Positions 10,915 to 21,276 of a DNA stretch of 64,000 nt are shown in pieces. Both the position numbers and the translations under genes were made by a program. This DNA comes from Adiantum capillus-veneris. Lineage: Eukaryota > Streptophyta > Polypodiopsida > Polypodiales > Pteridaceae. The stretch is from the NCBI GenBank assembly GCA_014529385.2, contig CM043944.1, positions 47,656,768-47,720,767 on the forward strand, read 5' to 3'. The notes under the pieces are model-generated. The model searched no databases and was not told the origin of the DNA. It saw only the letters and a program-made list of their open reading frames with translations. Position 1 is the first letter of the stretch, and every line of letters starts with the position of its first letter.

Positions 10915-12590
10915 GGTGAGGTCTGGTGGATCACAAACAGTGAGCAGTTGAGTAGACTAAGTGATGGAAAAGCACCACGATCAGACAGATGCAGACCAAG
11001 GCGGAGTATAGAAACAATCTGGAATTTGGCTAGGCAGCCTCTGGACAGAAGGGGAGCTGGTGCGATTTATTGTGGGGCCGGGCGAAGAAGTTAGGGCTGA
11101 GGTGAGTAAGTTAGGGTAGGGGCGAAATTAATAAGCTTGGGCGAATTTGTGGCATGGCGAATGTTCTTGGGCTTGGGCGACTGCAGAGGAATTGGGTAGG
11201 GCGAATTCAAAGCTCTGGGTAGGGGCGAATCCAATAGACAGAGGAGGGGAGCTGTGTAGGGGCGAATTCAAAATGGGGCAGGGGCGAGAGTGGGTGGGTA
11301 GCGGGTAGGGGCGAGGGGTAGAGGGTAGGGGCGAGAGGGTTAGAGGGTAGTGGCGAGGGGTAGAGGGTAGGGGCGAGGGGGTGCTGAGAGGGTAGGGGCG
11401 AGGGTTAGAGGGTAGGGGCGAGAGTGGGAGGGTAGAGGGTAGGGGCGAGGGTTAGACGATAGGGGCGAGAGTGGGAGGGTAGAGGGTAGGGGCGAGGGGA
11501 ACTGGGTAGGGGCGAAAGTAGTGCAACTGGGTAGGGGGAATTGAATAGGGCTGGGGCGGATCCAAAATAAGCTGGGGCGAATTATGAAGGATGGGCGAAT
11601 TTTACAAGGGACTGAGGCGAATCCAATATAGGCAGGGGCGAATCGAGGCAGAGGAGGGCGAATCTCGGAGGCCTAAATTCTTGCAGCCGGCAGCTATGAA
11701 AAGGGACGAATTGGGAGGGAAGGGGATATTGGGAGGCAGAGGGCTAATTAGGAGGGCGGATAGGACAAGAGGGCGAATTTGGGAGGCATAGGGGGCGAAA
11801 TGGGCAGGGTCGAATTGGGATGGGAGAGAGGGACGAATTGGGAAATATGGGAGGGGTTCTAATTGGTAGGAGAAGGCAGGGGCGAATTTCTGGAAGGGGC
11901 TAATTCAGCCTGGGCGAATTTGGGAGGGAAGGGAGCCGAATTTGGAGAGAGGAGAGGAGGGCGAATTTAAGAGATAGGGGAGGGAGACTAATTGGACAAA
12001 TGGGATGATTGGCAGCCAATGCTGAAGACGAAAATTTGAGCTGTGCCCCTCCGGTGAGGATACTATACATCACTTTGCACACCTTGCAGAGAGGCATACA
12101 GCAAAGAGTTTACCGCTGCTTGATACAAGCATGTCCTTGAATTTTGCCCATTGTGACCACAGTGGGAACAATGCTCAGCCATTTTCGAAGAAGGCCAATC
12201 AAGGCCAAGGCTAAGAACTTACTTACCAAATCTTTACTAACAAGCTACTTATATGTGGCAGACCTTGAGAGGAGGTAGTAACCTTAAAGAAAAGATCACC
12301 AAAGAGACTAGGAGCTTAACTGGAAATACCTTAGTGCAAATGTCAGATAACACGGATGATAGAACAATTAGAGAAAGAGTGATTGAATTGTAATAAGTTG
12401 AAGACAATACCCAATTACTGAGACTGAGTGGGAAATGATACTTCAGACTGAAAGATGGAAACTTCTACAAACCTAGCAGAGATTGAGACATAACAGAACG
12501 GGAGAACCTCCCGTTCTGGTGGTGGAAAGGTAGTTGGGATGAGAGAGATGGGATATTTGAACCAACATATGGCGAAATGTTGCAGATTGC
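10915..12590 (-). other. Spacer between pol and extra ORF of element B
   Basis: About 1.7 kb with no supported gene. The middle (about 11060-11960) is G-rich repeat DNA, listed separately. The flanks at 10915-11060 and 11961-12590 show nothing recognisable. ORFs seen here are by-products of the biased composition. Confidence 0.7.
11060..11960. repeat. G-rich minisatellite region in element B
   Basis: The + strand is dominated by variants of GGGTAGGGGCGAG. Between 11221 and 11520 the heptamer GGGGCGA occurs about a dozen times in units of roughly 19-30 bp such as AGAGGGTAGGGGCGAGGGT. From about 11520 to 11960 looser units with GGGCGAATT take over. The element transcript (minus strand) would be C-rich here; the + strand carries many G-runs. 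Confidence 0.85.
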
Positions 12591-13463
12591 TTACTCAGAG
12601 TAATAGCACTTGATTTTGGAGCCATTTACCAGAGGCAGTGGGACACCTTCTAGAGTGACTAACTGGACTGCCCCCTGTGGTAAAATCTCTTCCATCACGA
12701 AGGGCCCTTGCCAAGCTGGAACCAGCTTCTTTGCTTTTTTCAAATATTTTGCCTGATAGAGTAGCACCAGTGTGCCTTGCGTTATTTTCGGCTTTCTGAG
12801 GTGGCGATCATGCCACGCTTTGCGACAAAGTTGCTCCGCTTGCAGAGCATGAGAAGCTAAAAGGCGGCTTTCATCCAATAAGGTAAGATGGGATATAGAA
12901 GCAGCTTCCATGCCCCAACTTGCACGCAGACTGCCCACCCTAGGGGATCCGGAGTTGAATTCAAATGGAGCTATGGCTTCCAAACCGAAAGCGAGTTGAA
13001 AAGGCGTGTGATTCGTTGTTGCTTTGAAAGATGTGCGGTATGTCCAAAGAGTACCGTGCACAGCCTGAGCCCACGATGCTGGATGGAGATGACATGCTTT
13101 CCGCAGGAGGGCGATGAGAACCTTGTTGGTGCTCTTGGCCTGCCCATTGGCTCTAGGGTAATAAGAGCACGACTTGCGGTGAAAAATCTTGTAATTGGCC
13201 AGCAAAACTGAGATCATGTCATTGACAAAATGACTGCCCCTATCACTGGTGATCTCTAAGGGACATCCAAATCTGCATAAAATATTTTCATATAAAAATT
13301 TGGCTACTGTATTGCCAGTGCAATCTACTGTCGCTAGTACCTCCGCCCACTTTGTTGCAGAGTCTGTAGCCACTAGCAAATATTTGCGATTACCTGGTTG
13401 AGCCGGGGGATATATTGGACCCACAAAGTCCAAGCCCCATCTCTCAAAAGGTAGCCACGCCAT
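12591..13463 (-). pseudogene. Element B integrase core and C-terminal domain
   Basis: A 290-residue segment with the first catalytic Asp in WGLDFVGP and the second in TSDRGSHF. The third block reads YYPRANGQAKSTNK, where active integrases have Glu before STNK, so the catalytic Glu is replaced by Lys. The C-terminal fold ends in GPFVMEE and a VTLEG block without a chromodomain, as expected for non-chromovirus Ty3 elements. It is separated from the upstream part by one in-frame TAG at about 13467. Confidence 0.9.
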
Positions 13464-13469
13464 TGAGAC

Positions 13470-14828
13470 CTACATAGGACGGTTGGATTGCTTACTTGGC
13501 TTCGGCCCACAGCGCTGGCACACATCACAAACCTTAGAATATGCTATTGCATCCTTAAAAACGTAGGGCCACCATAGACCACTCTGTAGAATCTTTTGGG
13601 TGGTGATGTGACCAGGGTAATGGCCACCAGTGGGACCATTGTGGGCATCCTCGAGAATATGCTCCACCTCATAAGGCGAGACACAACGCTTCAGAACACC
13701 ATCTGGTCCCGATTTGTAGAGCTGGCCCCCAATCAGAGTGAAAGGCCTGGACTTCAACAGTAATCTCCTCTTCTGCAGTGGAGATGCCTTCTTTGGGTAC
13801 AGCCCAGTAGATAGAAAATGTAAGACCTCCCCGTACCATTCCGGTGTTGTATCGATTTTAAAAAGACCGCTATCTGGAAAGTCATCCGCAATCCCGGTAG
13901 CTTCTTCACCTGTGTGAATGCGAGAGAGGTGGTCAGCCATTACATGATGCTTACCAGGACGGAGTACCACTTCAAAATCAAACTCTTGGAATAGGAGGAT
14001 CCATCGCCACACTCGACCTGTGACCTGTGGCTTATTAAGCAGATAGCGCAAGGCATGATGATCAATAATAATTGTGAAGTGGACCTCTAGCAAATAGTGA
14101 CGAAATTTTTGTAGAGCATACACTATAGCCAAACCTTCCCTCTCTGTGGTGCTATAGTTGCGCTCTGCTTTGGTGAGCAGGCGACTTGCATAATGTACAG
14201 GGCGATCCAAGTTGAACTCTTTGCTAGGCTGAGTCAGCACAGCACCCACAGCCAGCAGACTGGCATCTGTATGCACATGAAAAGGTAGGGCCCAATCCGG
14301 GGCAACTAGAATAGGCGCTTCAGTGAGGCGTTTTTTGAGGTATGCAAATGCTTCGGCCTCAGGTGTTGACCACTGGAAGGGAACAGCAGCACTGGTGAGC
14401 CGGGTCAATGGTTGAGCCACCTGTGCATACATACGTATAAACCTGCGATGATAGCCGGTGTGGCCCACAAAGCTCTGAACACCTTTGGGATTTATGGGAG
14501 GAGGTAACTTCAAGATGGCCACTATCTTCTCTGGGTCAGGTGCTAAACCTTGAGCAGACACCACATGGCCCAACAGTGTGCCCTCTGTGACCAAAAAATG
14601 ACACTTGTTCGGATTGAGCTTCAAACGTGCCTCTCTGCACCTGAGGAAGATTGCAGATAGCTGAGCAAGATGCTCCTTTAGATTTTCTACTGGGGTCGAA
14701 CATTGAGCACCCGAGAAGGTGGAAAAGTCGTCCATGAATATGCGAAGGTGATCAGTAAGCAGAGGACAAAAGATGAGATATACTATGCGATTGAAAGAAG
14801 GCGGTGCATTTTTAAGCCCAAAAGACAT
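13470..14828 (-). pseudogene. Element B reverse transcriptase C-half, RNase H, integrase zinc finger
   Basis: 452 open residues. They start SFGLKNAPPSFNR, then the active site RIFMDDFSTFSG, the connection block SFVGHTGYHRRFI, and RNase H with HTDASLLAVGAVL, TTEREGLAIVYAL, IDHHALRYLL and MADHLSRIH. The integrase HHCC finger follows (AHNGPTGGHYPGH through CDVCQRC). The start is not a real one: the frame is the continuation of the RT cut by the insertion at 14837-15316. FMDDFS points to the Athila branch. Confidence 0.9.
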
Positions 14829-14836
14829 TCTAGTGG

Positions 14837-15316
14837 TACATACTGGTGGGTTCTATTGTTTATTGCAAGGAATCTTCGTGGATGCCTTCTCTCCCCCTCC
14901 CCTCCTTTGGGGATTTCAATCCAAAAATTATATTATGATGGCTTGAACCTGTGCGCAATAGTGATTTAACTTTTCAGCGTTGGCATAGCCACTGGCACAG
15001 GCAGCCACGTTTGCGATTTGTTGCGCTTTGCGCACATAAAAAAAAGAGTACTCTCGCTCTCCTGTCTGCTTATGCACTGCATCGCCTGTCTATCAACTCT
15101 GCCCGCTGCTGCATGCATGCTCCCCCCAACCCACCATGGCTTCTCTCCCGGGCACACGCTCCAAGGCAACTGTGTGTAGGTTGTAGGGCAGGCTTGTTCG
15201 TCTCTCCCCCAAACAATCTCTCGTCAAGCAGCTATGCATGTCGCAGTCTAGGGAGTGGAAAAAGGAGGATCGTTGCAAATTCCTGCTAAAATAGGATTTT
15301 TAAAAAATCGTAGGGA
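14837..15316. mobile_element. ~480-bp insertion splitting element B reverse transcriptase
   Basis: RT reads GIFIYTSMS on one side (15317-15360) and SFGLKNAPP on the other (up to 14828), which belong together. The + strand flanks are GACATTCTAGTG (about 14825-14836) and GACATACTAGTG (about 15317-15328), a 12-bp near-duplication. The insert has no clear terminal inverted repeat and no ORF of note; near its right end it has a short T/A-rich stretch. It may be a SINE or another non-autonomous element. Confidence 0.62.
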
Positions 15317-18157
15317 CATACTAGTGTAGATGAAAATACCCCAGGGAGTCACAAAAGTTGTTTTGATTTGGTCGTCAGGATGTATTCCTAACTGATTGTA
15401 GCCGCTGAACCCGTCCATAAAACTAAACAGTACATGGCCAGCGACATCTTCGAGGACTCTCTCAGTGAAAGGTGTCGGAAATCCATCCGGGATTGTGACC
15501 TTATTCAGAGCCCAGTAGTTGACGCAAACTCGAATTTTGTTGGACTGCTTCTTTGGGGCAATAACCATAGGGGACAACCATTCTGAGTGCTCTACTGGTA
15601 CAATAATACTTGCTTCTTACATTTTTTCCAACTCGATTTTGACTGCTTCTGCATACTTGGGATTCAGTTTGTAAGCCCGTCCTTTGACCGGCTTAGCCCC
15701 CTCAACCAGAGGAATTGTGTGGACTCCTAGCTCTGCTGGGATTCCTTCCAAATCGTGGTAAGACCAGGCAAACACATCCTTGAAAGAGCGCACGAAAGAG
15801 ATTACCAGGTCGAGTAGAGCGGGGTGATCCCATAACCAAGTGGCTAACAAGATGGGCTGATGGTTGTCAAGGCCGCCTAGGTTGACCTCTCTGACTGGGT
15901 CAGGCGGTGCAGTGGGCGAGGCTGCGTTAGGGAGAGAAGACCGTGCCGCCTCTGTTACCTTCTGGACATTATGAGCTGGCGTATGATCAATGTTGAAATC
16001 AGCATACTCTTCCTGCAACCATCCTGATGGAAGCTTTGCAAATGGTAAATCCTTAGATACCTCAAAGTGCTCCGGCATGGGTGGAGAGTCAGATGGAGTA
16101 GAGGCTAAGGAAGGAGCTGGGGTGTTGGCCAACTCTTGCAAGGGAGACTTTTTCCCCCTTCTATGGTGGGTTATAGGCTCACCCAGGCCGACGGTTTCCA
16201 TCAAGGGACCCTCTGAAGGATGGGCACTAGAGACCGGTCCACTTGGTTCTGGCTCACTTGGCTGACTGGGATTACTGGCTTCAAGTGTAGCTTCAGGTTT
16301 AGCTTCAGGTGTAGGATCAGGGGGAGAGGGTGAATCTGTTGGCAAAGGTTGAAGAGAGACTACATAGCATGGCATCGAAGAGGTAGCTTCTAACCACTGC
16401 AGTAAGTCTTCATCGGACCCATTAGGAGGGACCGGCTGCTCCAAGTCAGGGTTGGACTCTACTGACAAAGAGCTATGCTGAACGACCGGATCCATACCTC
16501 CTTCGAGACGAATTTGTTGCATTGGAGAGCCAGGAGTATGTATCCACATGGTGTCGTTTCCCCAGTCGTGAAGTGCTTTCGTATGTCGCAACCATGGCCT
16601 ACCAATCAGCAAGGGATAACCTCCCTCTACCTGGGGAAGATTAACTACCACAAAATCCAAGTTAAAAGTGAAATCTTGTACATTCAGAGGCACCTTGTCG
16701 ACTATGCCCACTGGGTAGACTGTTCTCTGATCGGCCAATGTAACAATGAAAGGAGCAGGTCGGGTAGGCTGTAGACCTAAGGCCATCATAGTGAATTCGG
16801 GCATCACATTGATTCCAGATCCACCATCAACGATGACGCCGGATAGCTGGTGCCCAAGAATAGATACAGTGAGACGAGGACTTTTATAATCGGTGAGGGG
16901 AGCAGTTGGATAGGAAATCAAATAAGACTCTGAGGGCTGTACAGGGAGGTGCCCGCCACTAGGCCCAGCCCCCGGGTACAGAGACTGAATGACTGACAGG
17001 GTGTCACTTCTGAGTGTTGCGTCGAGCCTTAGCATGTCGTATAGTGACACTTGCTGAAAAGTATTTTTCAAGATGGCTTCTGCTGTGGGCTTGGCGCCTT
17101 CGAACTGGGCTCCCTTTGGGACCTTAATCTGTTCCAAGTCAGCCACTGCTTCCAAGAAGGCTCCATCAATGTCAGATAACAGGGAAGTTGGTTTGCTCTG
17201 AGCAATTTTGAAGGACTCGTCCTTTGGGTGAGGTAGACCAGATTGAGGAAGTGGGAATTGGCGAGGTTGACCTGTGGGCAGACTGAGACCAAGAGCTGCT
17301 ATTTGTGCCTGAGTAAGGACACCAGCAGGCTCCTCCACTTGCAGTGGCTTAACCACATGAGTAGCAGGTGATGGTTGAGGCACGGTGTTCACAGTAATCA
17401 AGTTTATCTTCGGGAAGGTGAATTCTTGCTGGTTCTGAGTCGAGCTTGAAGACGTGGATGCCCTTTGCATGGGACAATCCTTACTGTAGTGATCCTTCGA
17501 ATCAGGGCAATGACGACAAGGAGGGGACCCCTCAGGTAAAGGACACTTGCTCTGATAATGCCCATATTCTCCGCATCTGTAGCAGAGTATGGGCCGATTG
17601 GAAGGACGAAACGGGGGACGAGGTGGTTGCTGCATGGAGTTGGAGGCTGAAGTGTAGAAGTTCTGAGGGGTTGAAGTGGCATTAGCATTATAAAAACTTT
17701 GAGTCGGGAAAGTACTTGACATACCTTGGACAGCAGAGGTATTGAGCAAAGGTGGCATGTAGTTGGGATGGCCGTAGTGGGAAACCATGTTGGATGCTGG
17801 TGCTAACCCCTGTTGGAGAGTAGGACCAAGACTTTGCTGTATTTTGTGCAATCCCTTTATATAGTAGCAATCCTTATCTTCATGACCCGATTTTTCGCAG
17901 AAGTGGCAATAAGAGCAAAGGGGACAGTCCTGTGGAGGGTGTCCTGGAGAGCGGCATGAACTACACCATACCATAGCCTTGGTCTCCTGCTGAGACCTGA
18001 GCTCTTCTAACTCTCTTTTAAGTTGATCATAAGCCTCTTGATGTGGAGGCTTCTCCTGTCTGAGAGAGAAGGATCTCTCTTCGCGAAGGGCCCGTTGTAA
18101 CTTTAGGGCTTCCAGTTCCCTTCTTAAAGAAGTCAAGGGGTCTGATGGATTGTCCAC
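15317..18157 (-). pseudogene. Element B zinc knuckles, protease and reverse transcriptase N-half
   Basis: The 846-residue stretch (15617-18157) has C-X2-C-X4-H-X4-C knuckles CSSCRSPGHPPQDC, CHFCEKSGHEDKDC and CYRCGEYGHYQSKC plus a fourth cysteine-rich motif. A Gln/Pro linker follows, then protease with SGVIVDGGSGINVMP (DGG active site) and PLLIGRPWL. A long Pro/Ser/Glu-rich spacer comes next, and then the RT entry FAWSYHDLEGIP. A TAA at about 15615 interrupts RT, which resumes with VEHSEWLSPMV and GFSGYNQLGIHPDD up to the insertion at 15316. Confidence 0.88.
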
Positions 18158-18178
18158 GAGTACAGGGGCAGTATCTAA

Positions 18179-18967
18179 CTAAGGAGAGGCAGTGAACTGC
18201 CTTCTTGCTCCCTCTATTCTAGTAGCAGTAGCAACAAAGTCCTCTAGACTGGCTTCAGGACGGAGACTTTCTCTGAGCTCTTGTTGAGAAGTCTTAGGTA
18301 GAGCCTTCTCTACCCACTTCTTCACCATGAATTCCCCTGGTTGCTGAAGCAGCTTGGCGACCGGGGACTTTGTTCTGGTCATGAGCTTTGCAAATGTCTC
18401 CTTGGGCTGGAGCAACCGGTTGGCCAACTCATCTAGAATCTTCTCTTGATAATCCCATGGTTGGAAAGCTTCACAGAACTGCTGTCTTAACATGGTCCAA
18501 GTAGTAAAGTGGTTTTCAGCAAACTGACTGTACCATTTATCTGCAAGACCATCCAAGGTGGACGGGAAGAGCACCAGGTATGCGTCTTCTCTGTTGAGGC
18601 CACGACCTCTGCAAAGAGAGACAAACCTCCGAGCATGGTCGTCTGCATCTTCTGCGGAGAGACCTTTAAAGGTAGGGAACTTGATGTTCACCTTTGCCAG
18701 AACACTTGTGAGCTCCTCCATGGCCTCTTGCTCCTGAGTCTGTTGCTCACTAGCTTGCTGTAACAAAATGGGGGAGAGCCTTACCGGAGAAGGTGACCTG
18801 GAGGATGTAGAACCGGTCGAAGGAATGGAGGTAGCCGTACGAGTAGGTATGGGTGATGGGGTTAATATGCTTCTACTGGGCACCAAGGGTTGACGCCGTC
18901 TGTGGTAGTACTTCAGAGGACTCAGTAGTGCACTTTGACGCTCCAAAGACCTCCTTGTATGTGTCAT
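18179..18967 (-). pseudogene. Element B gag (capsid)
   Basis: 262 residues. After a basic, Pro/Ser-rich N-terminus comes a Gln/Glu helix. The capsid block runs from IKFPTFKGLSAEDADDHARRF through FPSTLDGLADKWYSQF, TWTMLRQQFCEAF and the terminal ATRIEGARRQF, the classical retrotrans_gag pattern. One TAG at 18179 separates it from the zinc-knuckle segment, so gag and pol were probably one frame originally. Confidence 0.87.
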
Positions 18968-19335
18968 GCAGTAACCGCCAACCCCACCAAGCTTTGGGCA
19001 AGAAGACCTTCACTTGGGCAAGACAACCTTCACTTGGCTGAACATTGGTCTAGACTCTACTAGACCAGGGCGAGTGACTAGACCACCTGGCCTGGACCAG
19101 GACGAGGAAGGACTAGACCAAGGAAAGAGAAGGACTAGACCAGGACGAGCACTGGGTGGACCAGGGCGAGAGAGGACCAGACCAACAAGGCGAGAGACTA
19201 GACCAGCTAGATTAAGCTGTCAAGGGTGAAACTGGATCATACCAACAGGCTGCACAGGCGAGGCGAAGAAACCAGCTACTCAACAGAGTGAGAGTTCAGT
19301 TGAGGTCCCACCGTGATCGCCAAAATGAGAGCACC
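18968..19335 (-). other. Element B leader with primer-binding site
   Basis: A 368-bp leader between gag and the 5' LTR. It contains repeated GGACTAGACCA-type units at about 19040-19210. Just inside the LTR, on the minus strand, is TTGGCGATCACGGTGGGA (about 19307-19324), the TGGCGA-type primer site seen in the Athila/Tat group. It is imperfect against any tRNA end I can recall, so the tRNA is not assigned. Confidence 0.62.
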
Positions 19336-19894
19336 TGTAGCGCGGATAATGTGTCGTGCTCTCTACAGTGTGGGTGCCCCTCAGTGCAATGTGCGTGACA
19401 ATCTCACTCAAACAAATGGAAACTCTCTCAAACAGAATGAAACATAGGAACAATGGATAACAACAAAGACACAACAGTGGACTAGAACATGTGGACTCGA
19501 CTAGCTCAAAAGAACCATGTACAGACTCTGGCGTGACAACACACTCAGCTCCAGCCCAGGACTCACAGGTACAAATGGGGTGTGGAGACTCAGATGTGCA
19601 GGGATGGTGAAGCAGTGCTCTGTGTAAGACTCTCTACCTAGACGATGACCCGACCATATACAAAAGATGATGATAATGACCCAACGGCTACTACTCATAG
19701 ATACAATCATAAAGAGCCACCAACAGCTCATAAATGTCAGCCAGCTAAGTGTGACCTGGCCACATGTCCACTAGGCCACCATCCGTATCCCTACCACGTG
19801 TCACTGCCTAGAGTGTCCGTCCAATGTGAACAGACCAGACCAACTATACTAACTGTAACTGTGTCCTGTGAAAGTGACACTGTAGCCTGCTACA
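19336..19894 (-). repeat. 5' LTR of element B
   Basis: 559 bp, TGTAGCGCGG...GCCTGCTACA on +, partner of 8103-8660. The TATA-like box is changed to TATATAC near 19655. Followed on the right by GCCAT (19895-19899), the second copy of the target duplication. Confidence 0.94.
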
Positions 19895-20656
19895 GCCATC
19901 GTGCGCACACAATGAGGCTGCCAGAAGCTTTGGCGTTGGAGAAATGCAGGACATTCGAATTGGCTGGCGGAGAGCACCCACGCTGCAAATAGGCCATTCG
20001 CTGGAGTGGTTGGGGTAATTTTTTAATGGTTTTGGGATTTTAAAGGTGTTCACACTGCAACAAGGTGACGGGCCAGTTCGTGGAAACTTTAATAAGGTAG
20101 GCTGTAAAGCGAAACTGGGTGGCTGCCAATGTAAGAAATTCCTAGCGTGGAAATTCAGCCAGCCAGCGTAAAGATTTTGCAGCGTTTCGTTTACTGCTGC
20201 CGCTTATGCTTTTGCTGATTGTCAAAGGACACATCCTTGGGCATGAAAGGGCATAAGGGCGTGCTTGCAGAGTGAGGAGGTACATGGCTGTGCATACAAT
20301 GCTTCCCTTTCGCGAAGAGGCAAGGTAAAAGTACCATGCGAAAGGTATTCTAGCGAATTGCAACCCAGCGATCCAACCAACCTGGGTCGACACCGAAGGT
20401 CACGGGAGCATGCAAGGGGGAATTTGCGGCCACCACTCCATCTCAGCCCGGGTAAGCAATTGCTCTCAAATCAGCCACCAAAGGGTGTGTGCGTGTCTAG
20501 TAGAGGTTGCGGGAGAGGGTTACATCAAAGGGTTAAACACCGGCATCGCAATCTGCAATCCATCTTTCTTCTGCTTCCATGCAACTCCGGGAAGGAGAGT
20601 AGAGTGTAGCGGCGAGGGTGAGAGGCTCACAACCTTCGGGTCCCGGGAATTTTTTT
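19895..20656 (-). other. Element C leader, LTR-proximal part
   Basis: Non-coding continuation of the leader at 7887-8102. No gene is supported. It ends at the primer site next to the C LTR. Confidence 0.68.
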
Positions 20657-20670
20657 TGCTCTGATAGCAC
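20657..20670 (-). promoter_or_regulatory. Primer-binding site of element C
   Basis: On the minus strand, directly after the LTR end, lies GTGCTATCAGAGCA. It is one base off the common TGGTATCAGAGC complement of initiator-Met tRNA. It primes minus-strand DNA synthesis in the family. Confidence 0.75.
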
Positions 20671-21103
20671 TGTAAGGATTCTAGGTACTAATCCTTGATT
20701 AAGTACTTAAACTCATGATTAAGACTTAAGAAACTTGAACTGAACTCAGGAACAAGACTTAGAAGACTCTGTGTTGATTGATTGAATGTGTGATACAAGG
20801 GCTCCTTATATAGGAGACGAAGAGACATAAATGAAAAGACACGTCTCATGGTGAAGAGACGTGACTTTAGACGTAAAGACACATCCTTTCGACAAAGAGC
20901 TGCAACCATTGGACGAAGAGTCGCAACCGTAGAGCGAAGGGGTGTGACCAATCGTCGAAGGAGTGTGGCTTTTGGCGAAGAGGCACGTCTCTTGGGCGAA
21001 GGGGTGTGACCATCCAAGCGCAGGGGTCCTCCTTGGCATGGCACTTCGTGTATCTGCAACTAGGAGTAGATGTATTGCTGTTAACATAGTCACAATCGTG
21101 ACA
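20671..21103 (-). repeat. 5' LTR of element C
   Basis: 433 bp. The + strand starts TGTAAGGATTC and ends CAATCGTGACA (TG...CA). In element sense it has a CCTTATATAGG-type TATA region at about 20805-20818. Interior runs of CGAAG-type repeats occur at 20860-21010. No second copy exists in the window. Confidence 0.75.
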
Positions 21104-21276
21104 AGGCGTGCCTTCTCAGCACCCAATCGTTCTCCTTTAATTTCAAGTCGCGAGGATGTCGATCTGCAACCTTTTTGTGTCTTTCTTGAGATTTCTGCAA
21201 AGCCTCCCGGACCTTGGCAAAGGCTGTGTCTAAGTCCCGTGTGTACTCGTCGGCTTCAAAAATCTCATCTTTCCTG
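21104..21276 (-). pseudogene. Family A integrase C-terminal scrap
   Basis: It matches A1 (about 1806-1985) and A3 (about 26140-26320) over the segment between the integrase core and the chromodomain, starting AGGCGTGCCTTCTCA and ending near TCATCTTTC. It directly touches the C LTR, so element C probably inserted in an A copy that was later mostly deleted. Confidence 0.78.

Larger units (their letters stand above)
8103..19894 (-). mobile_element. Complete LTR retrotransposon B (Ty3, Athila/Tat-type)
   Basis: An 11,792-bp element with LTRs at 8103-8660 and 19336-19894 (TGTAGCGCGG...GCCTGCTACA on +) and target duplication GCCAT. Minus-strand order is 5' LTR, primer-binding site, gag, knuckles and protease, reverse transcriptase, RNase H, integrase without a chromodomain, G-rich repeat spacer, extra ORF, 3' LTR. 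The FMDDFS active site and the GH-x-G-Y/F-x-RRFI block after RT are typical of the Athila branch of plant Ty3 elements. Athila/Tat elements are known for extra ORFs and variable tandem repeats beside the 3' LTR. The LTRs differ at roughly two dozen sites by eye. Stops, a 480-bp insertion in RT and a lost integrase Glu make it inactive. Confidence 0.93.
5542..21103 (-). mobile_element. Ty3 element C, 5' half, interrupted by element B
   Basis: Element C has a 5' LTR at 20671-21103, a primer-binding site, a leader of about 1 kb (19895-20656 plus 7887-8102), gag and protease (6295-7886), and an acidic segment ending at 5542. Reverse transcriptase, RNase H, integrase and the 3' LTR are missing. 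Element B (8103-19894) is inserted in the leader, and the 5-bp duplication GCCAT at 8098-8102 and 19895-19899 proves that the two halves were once joined. Confidence 0.82.

Noticed and set aside
11280-11480. Telomere-like GGGTTAGAGGGTAGGGG runs
   Set aside because: The units are irregular and not TTTAGGG repeats. They sit inside an LTR element with a target duplication, so they are part of its minisatellite.
11060-11960. CRISPR-like spacing of repeats
   Set aside because: Unit length varies, there are no unique spacers of constant size, and the context is a plant retrotransposon.
15990-16265. + strand ORFs opposite element B gag-pol
   Set aside because: They mirror the long minus-strand frame, which has protease and zinc-knuckle motifs.
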